Made by a program: the position numbers and the translations under genes
The notes under the pieces: model-generated
What the model was told of the DNA's origin: nothing
Seen by the model: only the letters and a program-made list of their open reading frames with translations
Databases searched by the model: none
Shown here: in pieces, positions 20,408 to 29,304 of the stretch
Layout: the number at the start of each line of letters is the position of its first letter
How positions within the stretch are numbered: position 1 is the stretch's first letter
Source of the DNA: Rhodoplanes sp.
GTDB taxonomy: Bacteria > Pseudomonadota > Alphaproteobacteria > Rhizobiales > Xanthobacteraceae
Length of the DNA: 64,000 nt
Direction: 5' to 3'
NCBI RefSeq assembly: GCF_013377085.1
Contig: NZ_JACAAX010000006.1
Coordinates: 118,731 to 182,730 of the forward strand

Positions 20408-21859
20408 ATGCGTACGATCGTCGAGTCGTCGAGCCCGTATTGCGTTTCGCGGGTGCTGGTGGTGCTCATGGTCGGGCTCGGCTTGGCGAACTGCAGCACG
20501 GACTCGACCCGGCTGACGGAAAGCCCCCTCCAGAATCCATACTCCGGCCGGCCGTCGCCCGAGGCCACCGGCTCGGTGCCGGGCCAGGGCGCCCCGGTCG
20601 GACGCGTCGATTCCCGGCCGCTTGGTCAGACCGTGGCGGCGCAGCCCCTGCCACCGCCTTCCACTTATACGCCGGGGTCGCATGGATCGGTCGCGGGCGG
20701 CGGGGTCGCCGGAGGCGGTCGCGGGCTGGGCTCCTACCAGCCGATGCCGGCGGGCGACCGCACGGCGTCGGCGCCCGAGGTCACCGGCTCGGTTCCCCGC
20801 CTGCAATCTCCTGCCAAGCCGGCCGCGAGCGCGCCGGGCTGGCAGTGGGAAGGCGGCACGCCCGTCACGGTCGCCCCGGGCGATTCCCTGTCGTCGCTGT
20901 CCAAGCGCTACGGCGTGCCGGCCAATGTGATCGCCGAGGCGAACGGCCTCGCCGGGCCGGCCGTGCTGCAGCCGGGCCGGCGCCTGGTCATTCCGCGCTA
21001 CGCGGGTCCGACCGCGGCGGCGCCGGCGGCCATGCCCCCGGTCACGCCGGTCGCCGCGGGGCCGCGGGTCGGCAGCCCGGGCGTGCATGTCGTCGCCCCG
21101 GGCGACACCCTGGTCGGCATCTCCAAGCGCTACAACGTCAAGATCGTCGACATCGCCTCGGCCAACAGCATCCAGCCGCATGCGGTGCTGAAGATCGGCG
21201 ACCGACTGGTCATTCCGGGCCGCGGCGGTGGCCGCACGGCGCTGCTGCAGACGCCTGGCGCGGCACCGCAGCCGGCGCCGGCACCCGTCGCCGCGCCTCC
21301 GGTCGCCCAGCCGGCTCCCCCGACCCGCGTGGTCGCGGCGCCTGCACCCGTCCAGCCGCCGGCGCAACCGAATACCCGGCTGGCCCAGGGGCCGACCGAG
21401 CCGGCCGCCACCGCCTCGGTCCACCGCACCAGCATCGAGACGCCGCCCGCCGACGACGACCGCGGCGACCGCACCGGTGCCGGGCTGGCGTTCCGCTGGC
21501 CCGTCAAGGGGCGGGTGATCACCACGTTCGGCAAGGCCAACGGCCAGCAGAACGACGGCATCAACCTGGCGGTGCCCGAGGGCACGCAGGTGCGGGCCGC
21601 CGAGGACGGCGTCGTCGCCTATGCGGGCAGCGAGCTCAAGGGCTACGGCAATCTGGTCCTGGTCCGCCACGCCAACGGCTTCGTCACCGCCTACGCGCAC
21701 AACAGCGAGCTGATGGTGAAGCGCAACGACCAGGTGCGGCGCGGCCAGGTGATCGCCAAGTCGGGCCAGTCGGGCACCGTGACGTCGCCGCAGCTCCACT
21801 TCGAGATCCGCAAGGGCTCGGCGCCGGTCGACCCGATGCAGCATCTGCCCGGGGCGTGA
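20408..21859 (+). CDS. NlpD-like LysM/LytM lipoprotein
   Basis: This is a 483-residue predicted outer- or inner-membrane lipoprotein; the lipobox is LANC, with Cys at about 33. A Pro/Ser-rich linker leads to two LysM peptidoglycan-binding modules (about 148-195 and 225-272). A second linker precedes a C-terminal LytM/M23 domain (about 365-480). The zinc-binding HxGxD is replaced by NDGIN and the HLHFE motif by QLHFE, so the domain is probably not a peptidase. The same losses occur in E. coli NlpD, which activates septal amidases. Position after surE and pcm agrees. Function as an amidase activator is inferred. Confidence 0.88.
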   Translation: MRTIVESSSPYCVSRVLVVLMVGLGLANCSTDSTRLTESPLQNPYSGRPSPEATGSVPGQGAPVGRVDSRPLGQTVAAQPLPPPSTYTPGSHGSVAGGGVAGGGRGLGSYQPMPAGDRTASAPEVTGSVPRLQSPAKPAASAPGWQWEGGTPVTVAPGDSLSSLSKRYGVPANVIAEANGLAGPAVLQPGRRLVIPRYAGPTAAAPAAMPPVTPVAAGPRVGSPGVHVVAPGDTLVGISKRYNVKIVDIASANSIQPHAVLKIGDRLVIPGRGGGRTALLQTPGAAPQPAPAPVAAPPVAQPAPPTRVVAAPAPVQPPAQPNTRLAQGPTEPAATASVHRTSIETPPADDDRGDRTGAGLAFRWPVKGRVITTFGKANGQQNDGINLAVPEGTQVRAAEDGVVAYAGSELKGYGNLVLVRHANGFVTAYAHNSELMVKRNDQVRRGQVIAKSGQSGTVTSPQLHFEIRKGSAPVDPMQHLPGA

Positions 21860-21888
21860 GCGCCCGTCTTCGTAGGGCGTAAATCTTC

Positions 21889-21969
21889 GTAGGGCGTAAT
21901 GAGCGGAAGCGAATTACGCCGCGAAGAGGCATTTCCGGCGCAATTCGCTGTCGCTCATTGCGCCCTACG
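21889..21969. repeat. GTAGGGCG palindromic repeat, family C
   Basis: The left arm CGTAGGGCGTAATGAGCGGA and the right arm TCGCTCATTGCGCCCTACG are inverted, and a third partial copy of CGTAGGGCGTAA precedes it at 21871. Nested arms GCGAATTACGCC and GGCGCAATTCGC also pair. It lies between two convergent genes and could stop transcription from both sides. The second copy is at 27615. Confidence 0.85.
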
Positions 21970-21971
21970 GC

Positions 21972-22883
21972 CTACTCGCTCAGCCCGACCCCGAGGCGGC
22001 CGGCCAGATCCTGGATGAACTGCCAAGCGACGCGGCCGGAGCGCGAGCCGCGGGTGGTCGCCCATTCCAGCGCCTCGCGGCGAAGCGCGTCTGCCTCGAT
22101 CGGGATCGCGTGGTGGGCGACATAGCCCTGCACCATCGACAGATACTCGTCCTGGCTGCACCGGTGGAAGCCGAGCCACAGGCCGAAGCGGTCGGACAGC
22201 GACACCTTCTCCTCGACGGTCTCGCCGGGATTGATGGCGGTCGAGCGCTCGTTCTCCATCATGTCGCGCGACATCAGGTGGCGGCGGTTGGAGGTGGCGT
22301 AGAGGATGACGTTCTCGGGCCGGCCCTCGATGCCACCCTCGAGCACCGCCTTGAGCGACTTGTAGGAGGTGTCGGCGGCATCGAAGGAGAGGTCGTCGCA
22401 GAACACGATGAAGCGCAGCGACAGGCCGCGGACGAGGCCCATCAGCTCCGGCAGGCTCTCGATGTCCTCGCGGTGGATCTCGATCAGCTTGAGGGTGCCG
22501 GCCTTCGGCCCCAGCGAGGCGTTCACGCCGGCATGCACGGCCTTGACGAGCGACGACTTGCCCATCCCGCGCGCGCCCCACAGCAGCGCATTGTTGGCCG
22601 GAAGGCCGCGGGCGAACCGCTCCGTGTTGGCGAGCAGAAGGTCGCGCACCGCGTCGATGCCGCACAAAAGCGACATGTCGACCCGGTTGACGCGCGGCAC
22701 CGGGGCGAGCCGGTGGCCCTCCGGATGCCAGATGAAGGCGTCGGCGACGGCGAAATCGGGCGCGGCCGGGGCAGGGGGAGCGAGGCGCTCGAGCGCCGCG
22801 GCGATACGCTCCAGGAGCGCGTCCTGGCGGGCATCCGAGGTCGCGGGGGACGCAGCGATGGAATTTTTTGAGGTCTGATGCAT
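21972..22883 (-). CDS. DUF815 family AAA ATPase
   Basis: This 303-residue predicted ATPase has Walker A GARGMGKSS at about 103-111 and a Walker B-like strand RFIVFCDDLSFD. A central segment (VRDLLLANTERFARG) binds the partner domain in AAA proteins. The family (annotated DUF815, ATP-binding) is widespread and its function is unknown; members are often near yajC/secDF in alphaproteobacteria. The ATG at 22883 is chosen because it starts the conserved part; the open frame upstream is Arg/Ala-rich. It is divergent from yajC. Confidence 0.88.
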   Translation of the reverse strand: MHQTSKNSIAASPATSDARQDALLERIAAALERLAPPAPAAPDFAVADAFIWHPEGHRLAPVPRVNRVDMSLLCGIDAVRDLLLANTERFARGLPANNALLWGARGMGKSSLVKAVHAGVNASLGPKAGTLKLIEIHREDIESLPELMGLVRGLSLRFIVFCDDLSFDAADTSYKSLKAVLEGGIEGRPENVILYATSNRRHLMSRDMMENERSTAINPGETVEEKVSLSDRFGLWLGFHRCSQDEYLSMVQGYVAHHAIPIEADALRREALEWATTRGSRSGRVAWQFIQDLAGRLGVGLSE

Positions 22884-23144
22884 GGTTTTGGGTTCCGGCC
22901 GTTCCCTTAGCGGGGCCCGGGCCGCGCCGCAAGGCGCCCAATCGCGGGCCCCGGCCGCGTTGTCGGCACGACCTCGCCAGCCCCGCTCGGGCGGCATGGT
23001 CGGGTGTGCCGCGACACGGCGACCCGGCTGGCGGCGTTGCAATCAGCCGGCCCACCGGTATAGTCCCGGCGGTTTTTCGCCCCTGGACCCGCGCATGCCG
23101 CGCCGGGGCCTGCAGGCCATCCGCCTTCCGAAGGAGTTCGACCG

Positions 23145-23492
23145 ATGTTCGTGACGCCTGCCTTTGCCCAGGTCTCCGGTGCCGGGGGCAGCACCGAAAT
23201 GATGATGTCGCTGCTGCCTTTCGTCCTCATTTTCGTGATCATGTACTTTTTGATCCTGCGGCCGCAGCAGCGTCGCGCCAAGCAGCACCAGGAGATGATC
23301 AAGAACGTCCGCCGCGGCGACAGCGTCGTCACCTCGGGCGGAATCGTCGCCAAGGTCACCAAGGTGATCGACGACAACGAGATCGAGATCGAGCTTGCGG
23401 ACGGGGTCCGGGCTCGCCAGATCCGCAGCATGGTGGCGGAGGTCCGGGCCAAGGGCGAGCCCGTGAAGGACGAGACGGCCAAGCAGAGCTGA
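23145..23492 (+). CDS. yajC: Preprotein translocase subunit YajC
   Basis: This 115-residue inner-membrane protein of the SecDF-YajC complex has one N-terminal transmembrane helix (about 20-40, LLPFVLIFVIMYFLILRPQ) ending in the family motif RPQQRRAKQHQEM. The cytoplasmic domain has GDSVVTSGGIVAKVTKV, also conserved. It is the first gene of a co-directional run yajC-secD-secF-Mth938, with gaps of 64, 39 and 7 bp. Confidence 0.96.
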   Translation: MFVTPAFAQVSGAGGSTEMMMSLLPFVLIFVIMYFLILRPQQRRAKQHQEMIKNVRRGDSVVTSGGIVAKVTKVIDDNEIEIELADGVRARQIRSMVAEVRAKGEPVKDETAKQS

Positions 23493-23556
23493 GCGGCGCG
23501 AGCCGACCCAGGAGGCCGCGCGCCGACCGGCGCGCCGAAACGGGAATCCGAGACCG

Positions 23557-25164
23557 ATGCTTTATTTCTCGCGGTGGAAGGCGACTAGCATCCTGGCCGT
23601 GGCGCTGCTCGTGTGCCTCTGCGCGGTGCCGAACTTCTTCCCCGACAAGGTGGTGGACACCTGGCCCAAATGGGCCCAGCGCCACCTCGTGCTCGGCCTC
23701 GACCTGCAGGGCGGCTCGCACATCCTGCTCGAGGTCGACTCGAACTTCGTGCGCACCGAGAAGCTGCGCAACCTGCAGGACGACGTCCGCCGCGTGCTGC
23801 GCGACGCCAAGGTCGGCTACACCGGCCTCGCCATCCGTGGCGACGGCGTCGAGGTGCGCATCCGCGAGGGCAGCGATTCGACCCTCGCGCTGACCAAGCT
23901 GCGCGAGCTGTCGCAGCCGCTCGGCGGCATCCTCGGCAACACCGGGCAACGCACCATCGACGTCTCCGACCAGGGCAACGGCACGATTCGCCTCGCCGTG
24001 ACGCAGGCCGCCATCACGGAGCGCATCCGCCAGTCGGTCGAGCAATCGATCCAGATCATCGAGAAGCGCGTCAACGAGCTCGGCACCGTCGAGCCGTCGA
24101 TCCAGCGCCAGGGCGTCGACCGTATCCTGGTGCAGGTGCCCGGCCTGCAGGATCCCTCGCGCCTGAAGGCCCTGATCGGCACCACGGCCAAGCTGGACTT
24201 CCAGATGGTCGACATGAACAACAACCCTCAGGACGCGGCGCAGAGCGGCCGCGTGCCGCCCGACGACCTGCTCCTCTACGAGGGGCGGGGCGGGCAGCGC
24301 GTGCCGGTCCTGGTCGAGAAGCGCGTGATGGTGTCGGGCGCGGACCTCATCGACGCCCAGCCGGGCTTCGACAACCGCACCAGCGAGCCGATCGTCTCGT
24401 TCCGCTTCAACACGGCGGGCGCACGCCGCTTCGCCCAGGCGACGCAGGAGAATGTCGGGCGGCCCTTCGCCATCGTGCTCGACAACGAGGTGATCTCGGC
24501 GCCGGTGATCCGCGAGCCGATCCTCGGCGGCTCCGGCCAGATCTCCGGCAACTTCACGGTCCAGAGCGCCAACGACCTCGCCATCCTGTTGCGCGCCGGT
24601 GCGCTGCCGGCGCCGCTCACCATCATCGAGGAGCGCACGGTCGGCCCCGGCCTCGGCCAGGACTCGATCGCCCGCGGCAAGCTCGCCTCCTATCTGGGCG
24701 CGGCGCTGGTGGTGGTGTTCATGTTCGCGACCTACGGCCTGTTCGGCCTGTTCGCCAACATCGCGGTGGCCGTCAACGTCGCCATGATCTTCGGCATCCT
24801 GTCGCTGCTCAACGCCACCCTGACGCTGCCAGGGATCGCCGGCATCGTGCTGACGGTCGGCATCGCGGTGGACTCCAACGTGCTGATCTACGAGCGCATA
24901 CGCGAGGAGGTGCGCGCCGGCCGCTCGGCGATCCTGGCGATCGACGCCGGCTTCTCGCGCGCGCTGGCGACCATTCTCGACTCCAACATCACCACCTTCA
25001 TCGCCGCCGCCGTGCTGTTCTTCATCGGCACCGGCGCGGTCCGCGGCTTCGCCGTCACGCTCGGGATCGGCATCCTGACGACCCTGTTCACCGCCTTCAC
25101 GCTCACCCGGCTGATCGTCGCCTGGTGGGTCCGCTGGCGGCGCCCGCAGACCGTGCCGATCTGA
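23557..25164 (+). CDS. secD: Protein translocase subunit SecD
   Basis: This 535-residue subunit uses the proton-motive force to pull exported proteins through SecYEG. TM1 is at about 7-25, followed by the signature GLDLQGGSHILLEV (about 49-62). A large periplasmic domain (P1, about 60-365) includes the conserved NRTSEPIVSF..AGARRFAQ segment. Five further TM helices follow in the C-terminal 150 residues, with GIAVDSNVLIYERI carrying the proton-pathway Asp. Length is normal for alphaproteobacteria. Confidence 0.97.
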   Translation: MLYFSRWKATSILAVALLVCLCAVPNFFPDKVVDTWPKWAQRHLVLGLDLQGGSHILLEVDSNFVRTEKLRNLQDDVRRVLRDAKVGYTGLAIRGDGVEVRIREGSDSTLALTKLRELSQPLGGILGNTGQRTIDVSDQGNGTIRLAVTQAAITERIRQSVEQSIQIIEKRVNELGTVEPSIQRQGVDRILVQVPGLQDPSRLKALIGTTAKLDFQMVDMNNNPQDAAQSGRVPPDDLLLYEGRGGQRVPVLVEKRVMVSGADLIDAQPGFDNRTSEPIVSFRFNTAGARRFAQATQENVGRPFAIVLDNEVISAPVIREPILGGSGQISGNFTVQSANDLAILLRAGALPAPLTIIEERTVGPGLGQDSIARGKLASYLGAALVVVFMFATYGLFGLFANIAVAVNVAMIFGILSLLNATLTLPGIAGIVLTVGIAVDSNVLIYERIREEVRAGRSAILAIDAGFSRALATILDSNITTFIAAAVLFFIGTGAVRGFAVTLGIGILTTLFTAFTLTRLIVAWWVRWRRPQTVPI

Positions 25165-25203
25165 CCCGCGCCACCGGCCCATAACCGACGAGAACCAAAC
25201 CCC

Positions 25204-26193
25204 GTGCGCCTCCTCCGCATCGTCCCGGACGACACCAATTTCGACTTCATCCGCTTTCGGCGGATCAGCTTCCCGGTCTCGGGGGCGCTGTCGATCCTGG
25301 CCATCGTGCTGTACTTCTTCCACGGTCTGAACTTCGGCATCGACTTCCGCGGCGGCACCCTGATGGAGGTGCAGGCCAAGTCGGGCGTCGCCGAGCTGGC
25401 GCAGATGCGCTCGACGCTCGCCGGCCTCGATCTCGGCGACGTCCAGCTCCAGCAGTTCGGCTCGCCCGCCGACGTGCTGATAAGGCTCGCCCAGCAGCCG
25501 GGCGGCGACGAGGCCCAGCAGGCGGCGGTGCGCAAGGTCCGGGCCGCCTTCGGCGACAGCGTCGACTATCGCCGCGTCGAGGTGGTCGGCCCGCGCGTCT
25601 CCGGCGAGCTGCTCGCGATGGGGACGATCGGCATGTTCTTCGCCATCGTCGGCATCCTGATCTATCTCTGGTTCCGGTTCGAATGGCAGTTCGCACTCGG
25701 CGCCATGATCGCCAACATGCACGACATCGTGCTCACCATCGGCTTCATGTCGGTGACGCAGATCGACTTCGACCTGACCAGCATCGCGGCGCTGCTGACC
25801 ATTCTCGGCTACTCGCTCAACGACACCGTCGTCATCTACGACCGTATCCGCGAGATGCTGCGGCGCTACAAGAAGATGCCGATGCCGGAGCTGCTCAACC
25901 ACTCGATCAACTCGACGCTGTCGCGCTCGGTCATCACCCACGTCACGGTGTCGCTCGCCCTGCTGGCGCTGCTGGTCTATGGCGGCCAGGCGATCCACAG
26001 CTTCACGGCCACCATGATGTTCGGCGTCGTGCTGGTCGGCACCTACACGTCGATCTTCATCGCCTCGCCGATCCTGCTCTATCTCGGCGTCGGCACGACA
26101 CGCCGCGACGCCGAGGAGGTGTCGTCCGGCGCCGGCAAGCCGCCCGCCAGCTCGCCCGCGAAGCCGCCCGCCAAGGCCAAGACCAAGTCCTGA
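25204..26193 (+). CDS. secF: Protein translocase subunit SecF
   Basis: This 329-residue partner of SecD starts at GTG. TM1 lies at about 25-45, then GIDFRGGTLMEV marks the SecF periplasmic domain. Five further helices include GYSLNDTVVIYDRIRE, the conserved region with the functional Asp. The C-terminal tail (about 300-329) is Ser/Pro/Lys-rich and disordered. The GTG at 25204 gives the usual short cytoplasmic N-terminus. It is followed after 7 bp by the Mth938-domain gene, suggesting coupling. Confidence 0.96.
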   Translation: MRLLRIVPDDTNFDFIRFRRISFPVSGALSILAIVLYFFHGLNFGIDFRGGTLMEVQAKSGVAELAQMRSTLAGLDLGDVQLQQFGSPADVLIRLAQQPGGDEAQQAAVRKVRAAFGDSVDYRRVEVVGPRVSGELLAMGTIGMFFAIVGILIYLWFRFEWQFALGAMIANMHDIVLTIGFMSVTQIDFDLTSIAALLTILGYSLNDTVVIYDRIREMLRRYKKMPMPELLNHSINSTLSRSVITHVTVSLALLALLVYGGQAIHSFTATMMFGVVLVGTYTSIFIASPILLYLGVGTTRRDAEEVSSGAGKPPASSPAKPPAKAKTKS

Positions 26194-26200
26194 GGCGGCG

Positions 26201-26584
26201 GTGCCGGCCGACCGCGCGAGCCCGCATCTTCCCCGCCCGGCCCTGATCGACTCATACGGGGACGGCGGCTTCCGGTTCGGCCATCTGTCGCATCGCGGCT
26301 CGGTGCTGTGCCTGCCGGACGGCGTCTGGGCGATCGCCGCGGCGACGCCGGCCGAGATCGGTGCAAGCGAGATCGAGCTCCTGCTCGGCAGCACGCCGCC
26401 GGTCGAGCATCTGCTGATCGGGGCGGGGCGCGATCCCTGGCCGCTCCCCGAGGCGCTGAGGACGCAGTTGCGCGACAACGGGATCGTCACCGAGAGCATG
26501 ACGACGGGCGCCGCGGTGCGGACCTGGAACATGCTGCTGGTCGAGCGCCGCCGCGTCGGGGCGCTGCTGATCGCGGTGGCGTGA
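26201..26584 (+). CDS. Mth938-domain protein (NDUFAF3 homologue)
   Basis: This 127-residue protein belongs to the Mth938 family (also DUF498). It has the characteristic core IDSYGDGGFRF, then GSVLCLPDGVWAI, then a segment with LLIGAGRDPWPLP and a C-terminal GAAVRTWNMLLVERRRVGALLIAVA. The human member NDUFAF3 is an assembly factor for respiratory complex I. Bacterial members are often next to secD/secF in alphaproteobacteria, as here (7 bp from secF). The start is GTG. Its bacterial function has not been firmly shown; membrane-protein insertion or complex I assembly is inferred from the neighbours. Confidence 0.9.
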   Translation: MPADRASPHLPRPALIDSYGDGGFRFGHLSHRGSVLCLPDGVWAIAAATPAEIGASEIELLLGSTPPVEHLLIGAGRDPWPLPEALRTQLRDNGIVTESMTTGAAVRTWNMLLVERRRVGALLIAVA

Positions 26585-26630
26585 GATCGAATCGGGCTGA
26601 CCGTTGGGCCGAGCCGGTGGCATTACACTC

Positions 26631-26770
26631 CACCTCCCCCTGGAGGGGGGAGGTCGGCGGACGCAGTCCGCCGGGAGGGGGTGATCGGCGAAGCCGGCGT
26701 TTGGGGCTTCACCCCACCCCGAGCGCGTGCGATGCACGCGCCCGACCCTCCCCCTCCAGGGGAGGGTGAA
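26631..26770. repeat. Palindromic repeat with CCTCCCCCTGGAGGGGGAGG arms, family D
   Basis: The left end CACCTCCCCCTGGAGGGGGG and the right end CCCTCCCCCTCCAGGGGAGGG are inverted. Inner pairs are GGCGGACGCAGTCCGCC and GGCTTCACCCC. It lies between the Mth938 gene and the phytoene-synthase-like gene and ends 11 bp before that start codon. Only one copy is in this window. Confidence 0.8.
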
Positions 26771-26781
26771 GGCGAGAGAGC

Positions 26782-27618
26782 ATGGACTCCTACGGCCACT
26801 GCGAGGTGCTGGTGCGGGAGGCGGATCGCGACCGCTTCCTGGCGGCGCTGTTCGCGCCGGCCGGCCTCAGGCCGCATCTTTTCGCGCTCTACGCCTTCAA
26901 TGCCGAGGTGGCGCGGGTGCGCGACGCGGCGAAGACCCCGATAGCGGGCGAAATTCGCCTGCAGTGGTGGCGTGACGCGCTTTCGGGCGAAGGCCATGGC
27001 GAGGTGCGGGCCAATCCGGTCGCCGACGCGCTGCTGACCACCGTCGCGGCGCATGGCTTGCCGGTCGCGCCGCTTCTCGATCTGATCGAGGCGCGCAGCT
27101 TCGATCTCTACGACGACCCGATGCCGAGCCTCGAGGCGCTCTACGGCTATGTGCGAAAAACCTCGTCTGGGTTGATCGACAGCGCGGCCCGCATCCTCGC
27201 CGGCCCTGATCCCTTTATCGCGGCGCTCGCCGGGCCGGCCGGCATCGGCTGGGGCCTCGCGCGCATCCTTCAGGCCGTGCCGCTGCATGCGGCGCGCGGC
27301 CAAGTCTATGTGCCGGCCGATTTCTTGCGAGAGCACGGCGTCGATCCGGCCGACATTTTGGCGCGGCGCACCGGCCCGGGATTTTCTGCAGCGCTGGCCG
27401 ATCTCCGCGCTCGCGCCCGTCTGGAACTGGCCGAGGCCGCACGCGCGACCAAAATGCTGCCGGTTGCGGCGGCGCCGGCCTTCCTGCCGGTCGCGCTCGC
27501 CGGGCCCTTGCTCGACCGGCTCGAGCGGCAGCAGGCTGCCGACCCGTTTGCACTCGTCGACCTGCCGGCGTGGCGGCGGCAATGGATTTTGTGGCGCGCC
27601 AGTCGGGCGCACCAGTAG
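26782..27618 (+). CDS. Squalene/phytoene synthase-family protein (NDUFAF6-like)
   Basis: This 278-residue all-alpha trans-isoprenyl transferase fold has the family's GYVRKTSSGLI, GIGWGLARILQ and RGQVYVPADFLREHG segments. The two Asp-rich catalytic motifs that bind Mg-diphosphate are not intact: the first reads AEVARVRDAA and the second lacks the usual RDxxxD (QAVPLH). This matches the NDUFAF6/C8orf38 subgroup, a complex I assembly factor in mitochondria, better than a carotenoid or hopanoid synthase. A biosynthetic role is still possible but no crt or hpn genes adjoin. It ends at a TAG that is part of the family C repeat. Confidence 0.86.
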   Translation: MDSYGHCEVLVREADRDRFLAALFAPAGLRPHLFALYAFNAEVARVRDAAKTPIAGEIRLQWWRDALSGEGHGEVRANPVADALLTTVAAHGLPVAPLLDLIEARSFDLYDDPMPSLEALYGYVRKTSSGLIDSAARILAGPDPFIAALAGPAGIGWGLARILQAVPLHAARGQVYVPADFLREHGVDPADILARRTGPGFSAALADLRARARLELAEAARATKMLPVAAAPAFLPVALAGPLLDRLERQQAADPFALVDLPAWRRQWILWRASRAHQ

Positions 27619-27694
27619 GGCGCAATGAGCGCAGCGAATTGCGCCGGCCTCGAATTCTTGGCGGCGCAATTCGCTGCGCTCATTACGCCCTACG
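27615..27694. repeat. GTAGGGCG palindromic repeat, family C (second copy)
   Basis: The left arm GTAGGGCGCAATGAGCGCAG and the right arm CTGCGCTCATTACGCCCTAC are nearly perfect inverted copies. The inner GCGAATTGCGCC pairs with GGCGCAATTCGC. The outer TAG on each side is the stop codon of a gene: TAG at 27616-27618 for the phytoene-synthase-like gene, and the opposite-strand TAG at 27690-27692 for trmFO. Confidence 0.88.
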
Positions 27695-29096
27695 GATTGT
27701 GCCCCGCCGCGCCCCGCCAGGCGTCGAGATCGGCGAGCGCGCGAGCCGACAGGGCCTGTTTTCGCGCGAGGGTCTTTGCCGTGCCGCGCAGGCGACCGCC
27801 ATCGGGGAGCTTGACCACCGACCGCGTCAGCGGTGGGAACAGGCCGAAATTGACGTTCATGGGCTGGAACGAGCGCGGCCCGGCATCGATCGTCGTCACC
27901 ACGTGGCCGCCCGTGATGTGGCCGAGCAGGGCGCCGTGCGCCGTGGTCGGCGGCGGCGGCAGCACGGGCTCGCCGCGCCGCTCGGCTGCCGCGAAGCGGC
28001 CGGCCAGCAGGCCGACGGCGGCCGACTCGACGTAGCCCTCGCAGCCCGTGATCTGGCCGGCGAAGCGCAGCCGCGGCATCGCCCTGAGCCGCAGCGCCGG
28101 GTCGAGCAGGTGCGGCGAATCGAGAAAGGTGTTGCGGTGCATGCCGCCGAGCCTGGCGAACTCGGCCCGCTCCAGGCCCGGGATGGTGCGGAAGAGGCGC
28201 ACCTGCTCGGCGTGCTTCAGCTTGGTCTGGAAGCCGACCATGTTGAACAGCGTGCCGAGCCGGTTGTCCTGGCGAAGCTGGATGATCGCATGGGGTCTTT
28301 GCTCCGGCCGGTGCGGATCCGTGAGGCCGACCGGCTTCATCGGGCCGTAGCGCAGCGTGTCGCGGCCGCGCTCGGCCATCACCTCGATGGGCAGGCAGCC
28401 GTCGAAATAGGGGGTCGACGCCTCCCACTCGTGGAACGACACCTTCTCGGCGGCCAGCAGCGCATCGACGAAGGCGTCGTACTGGGCGCGGTCGAGCGGG
28501 CAGTTGAGATAGTCGGCGCCGGAGCCGCCGGGCCCCGCCTTGTCGTAGCGCGACTGCGCCCAGGCGACCGACATGTCGACCGAAGAGCGATAGACGATCG
28601 GGGCGATGGCGTCGAAGAAGGCCAGCGCCTTGGCGCCCGTGACGTTGCGCACCGCCTCGGCCATCGCCGCCGAGGTCAGCGGGCCGGTGGCGACGATGAC
28701 GTTGTCCCAGTCGTCGGGCGGCAGGCCGTCGATCTCCTCGCGGCAGATCTCGATCAGCGGATGGGCTTCGAGTGCCGCCGTCACGGCACCCGAGAAGGCG
28801 TCGCGGTCGACCGCGAGCGCGCCGCCGGCCGGGACCTGGTTGGCGTCGGCTGACCGCATCACCAGCGAGCCGAGCCGCCGCATCTCCTCGTGCAGCAGGC
28901 CGACCGCATTGGTCGAGGGGTCGTCGGAGCGGAACGAGTTGGAGCAGACGAGCTCGGCGAGCCCTTCGGTCTTGTGGGCCGCGGTGGTGCGCACGGGCCG
29001 CATCTCGTGCAGCACCACGGGCACGTCGCGGGAGGCGATCTGCCAGGCGGCCTCGCTGCCGGCGAGGCCGCCGCCGACGACATGGATGGGCTCCAT
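27690..29096 (-). CDS. trmFO: Methylenetetrahydrofolate--tRNA-(uracil-5-)-methyltransferase TrmFO
   Basis: This is a 468-residue FAD/folate-dependent enzyme that makes 5-methyluridine-54 in the T-loop of tRNA. The FAD-binding [11 protein letters not shown] lies at the N-terminus (about 6-16). The catalytic-Cys motif CSNSFRSD, the conserved [16 protein letters not shown] and the C-terminal [12 protein letters not shown] are all present. The ATG at 29096 has AGGAGA about 12 bp upstream; the open frame upstream is not family-like. It converges with the phytoene-synthase-like gene, and the two share a palindromic repeat at their ends. Confidence 0.97.
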   Translation of the reverse strand: MEPIHVVGGGLAGSEAAWQIASRDVPVVLHEMRPVRTTAAHKTEGLAELVCSNSFRSDDPSTNAVGLLHEEMRRLGSLVMRSADANQVPAGGALAVDRDAFSGAVTAALEAHPLIEICREEIDGLPPDDWDNVIVATGPLTSAAMAEAVRNVTGAKALAFFDAIAPIVYRSSVDMSVAWAQSRYDKAGPGGSGADYLNCPLDRAQYDAFVDALLAAEKVSFHEWEASTPYFDGCLPIEVMAERGRDTLRYGPMKPVGLTDPHRPEQRPHAIIQLRQDNRLGTLFNMVGFQTKLKHAEQVRLFRTIPGLERAEFARLGGMHRNTFLDSPHLLDPALRLRAMPRLRFAGQITGCEGYVESAAVGLLAGRFAAAERRGEPVLPPPPTTAHGALLGHITGGHVVTTIDAGPRSFQPMNVNFGLFPPLTRSVVKLPDGGRLRGTAKTLARKQALSARALADLDAWRGAAGHNP

Positions 29097-29170
29097 CGGA
29101 CCGCTCGTCTCCTGGTTCCGCCCGGGGCGTCCGGGCGGCGTCGGCCCGATATAGGAGGCCCGGGCCAAAA

Positions 29171-29207
29171 ATGAAAAGCGCCCGCCTTGGGGGCGGGCGA
29201 CTTTTCA
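29171..29207 (-). terminator. Terminator downstream of DUF1127 gene
   Basis: On the minus strand, GTCGCCCGCCC pairs with GGCGGGCGC around a CCAA loop, flanked by GAAAAG and CTTTTC that extend the stem. A TTTT-rich end follows. It separates the DUF1127 gene from trmFO. Confidence 0.82.
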
Positions 29208-29304
29208 TGCAGTGTTCGAGGAGGGCAGTCGACGACGGGCAGGAACCTCCAGGGCCGGCGCGGATCGATGCGCCAGTCGTCCACCGTTCGCCGGGACTCG
29301 GGCC

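Noticed and set aside
23356..26532. A 1058-codon open frame on the minus strand opposite yajC-secD-secF
   Set aside because: It lies opposite three well-supported Sec genes, has no recognisable domain, and its His/Asp/Arg/Gly-rich translation is the usual shadow of high-GC coding DNA.
26782..27618. Initial reading as a carotenoid or hopanoid phytoene/squalene synthase
   Set aside because: Both Asp-rich motifs that bind the substrate diphosphates are altered and no pathway genes adjoin; the NDUFAF6-like subgroup fits better.
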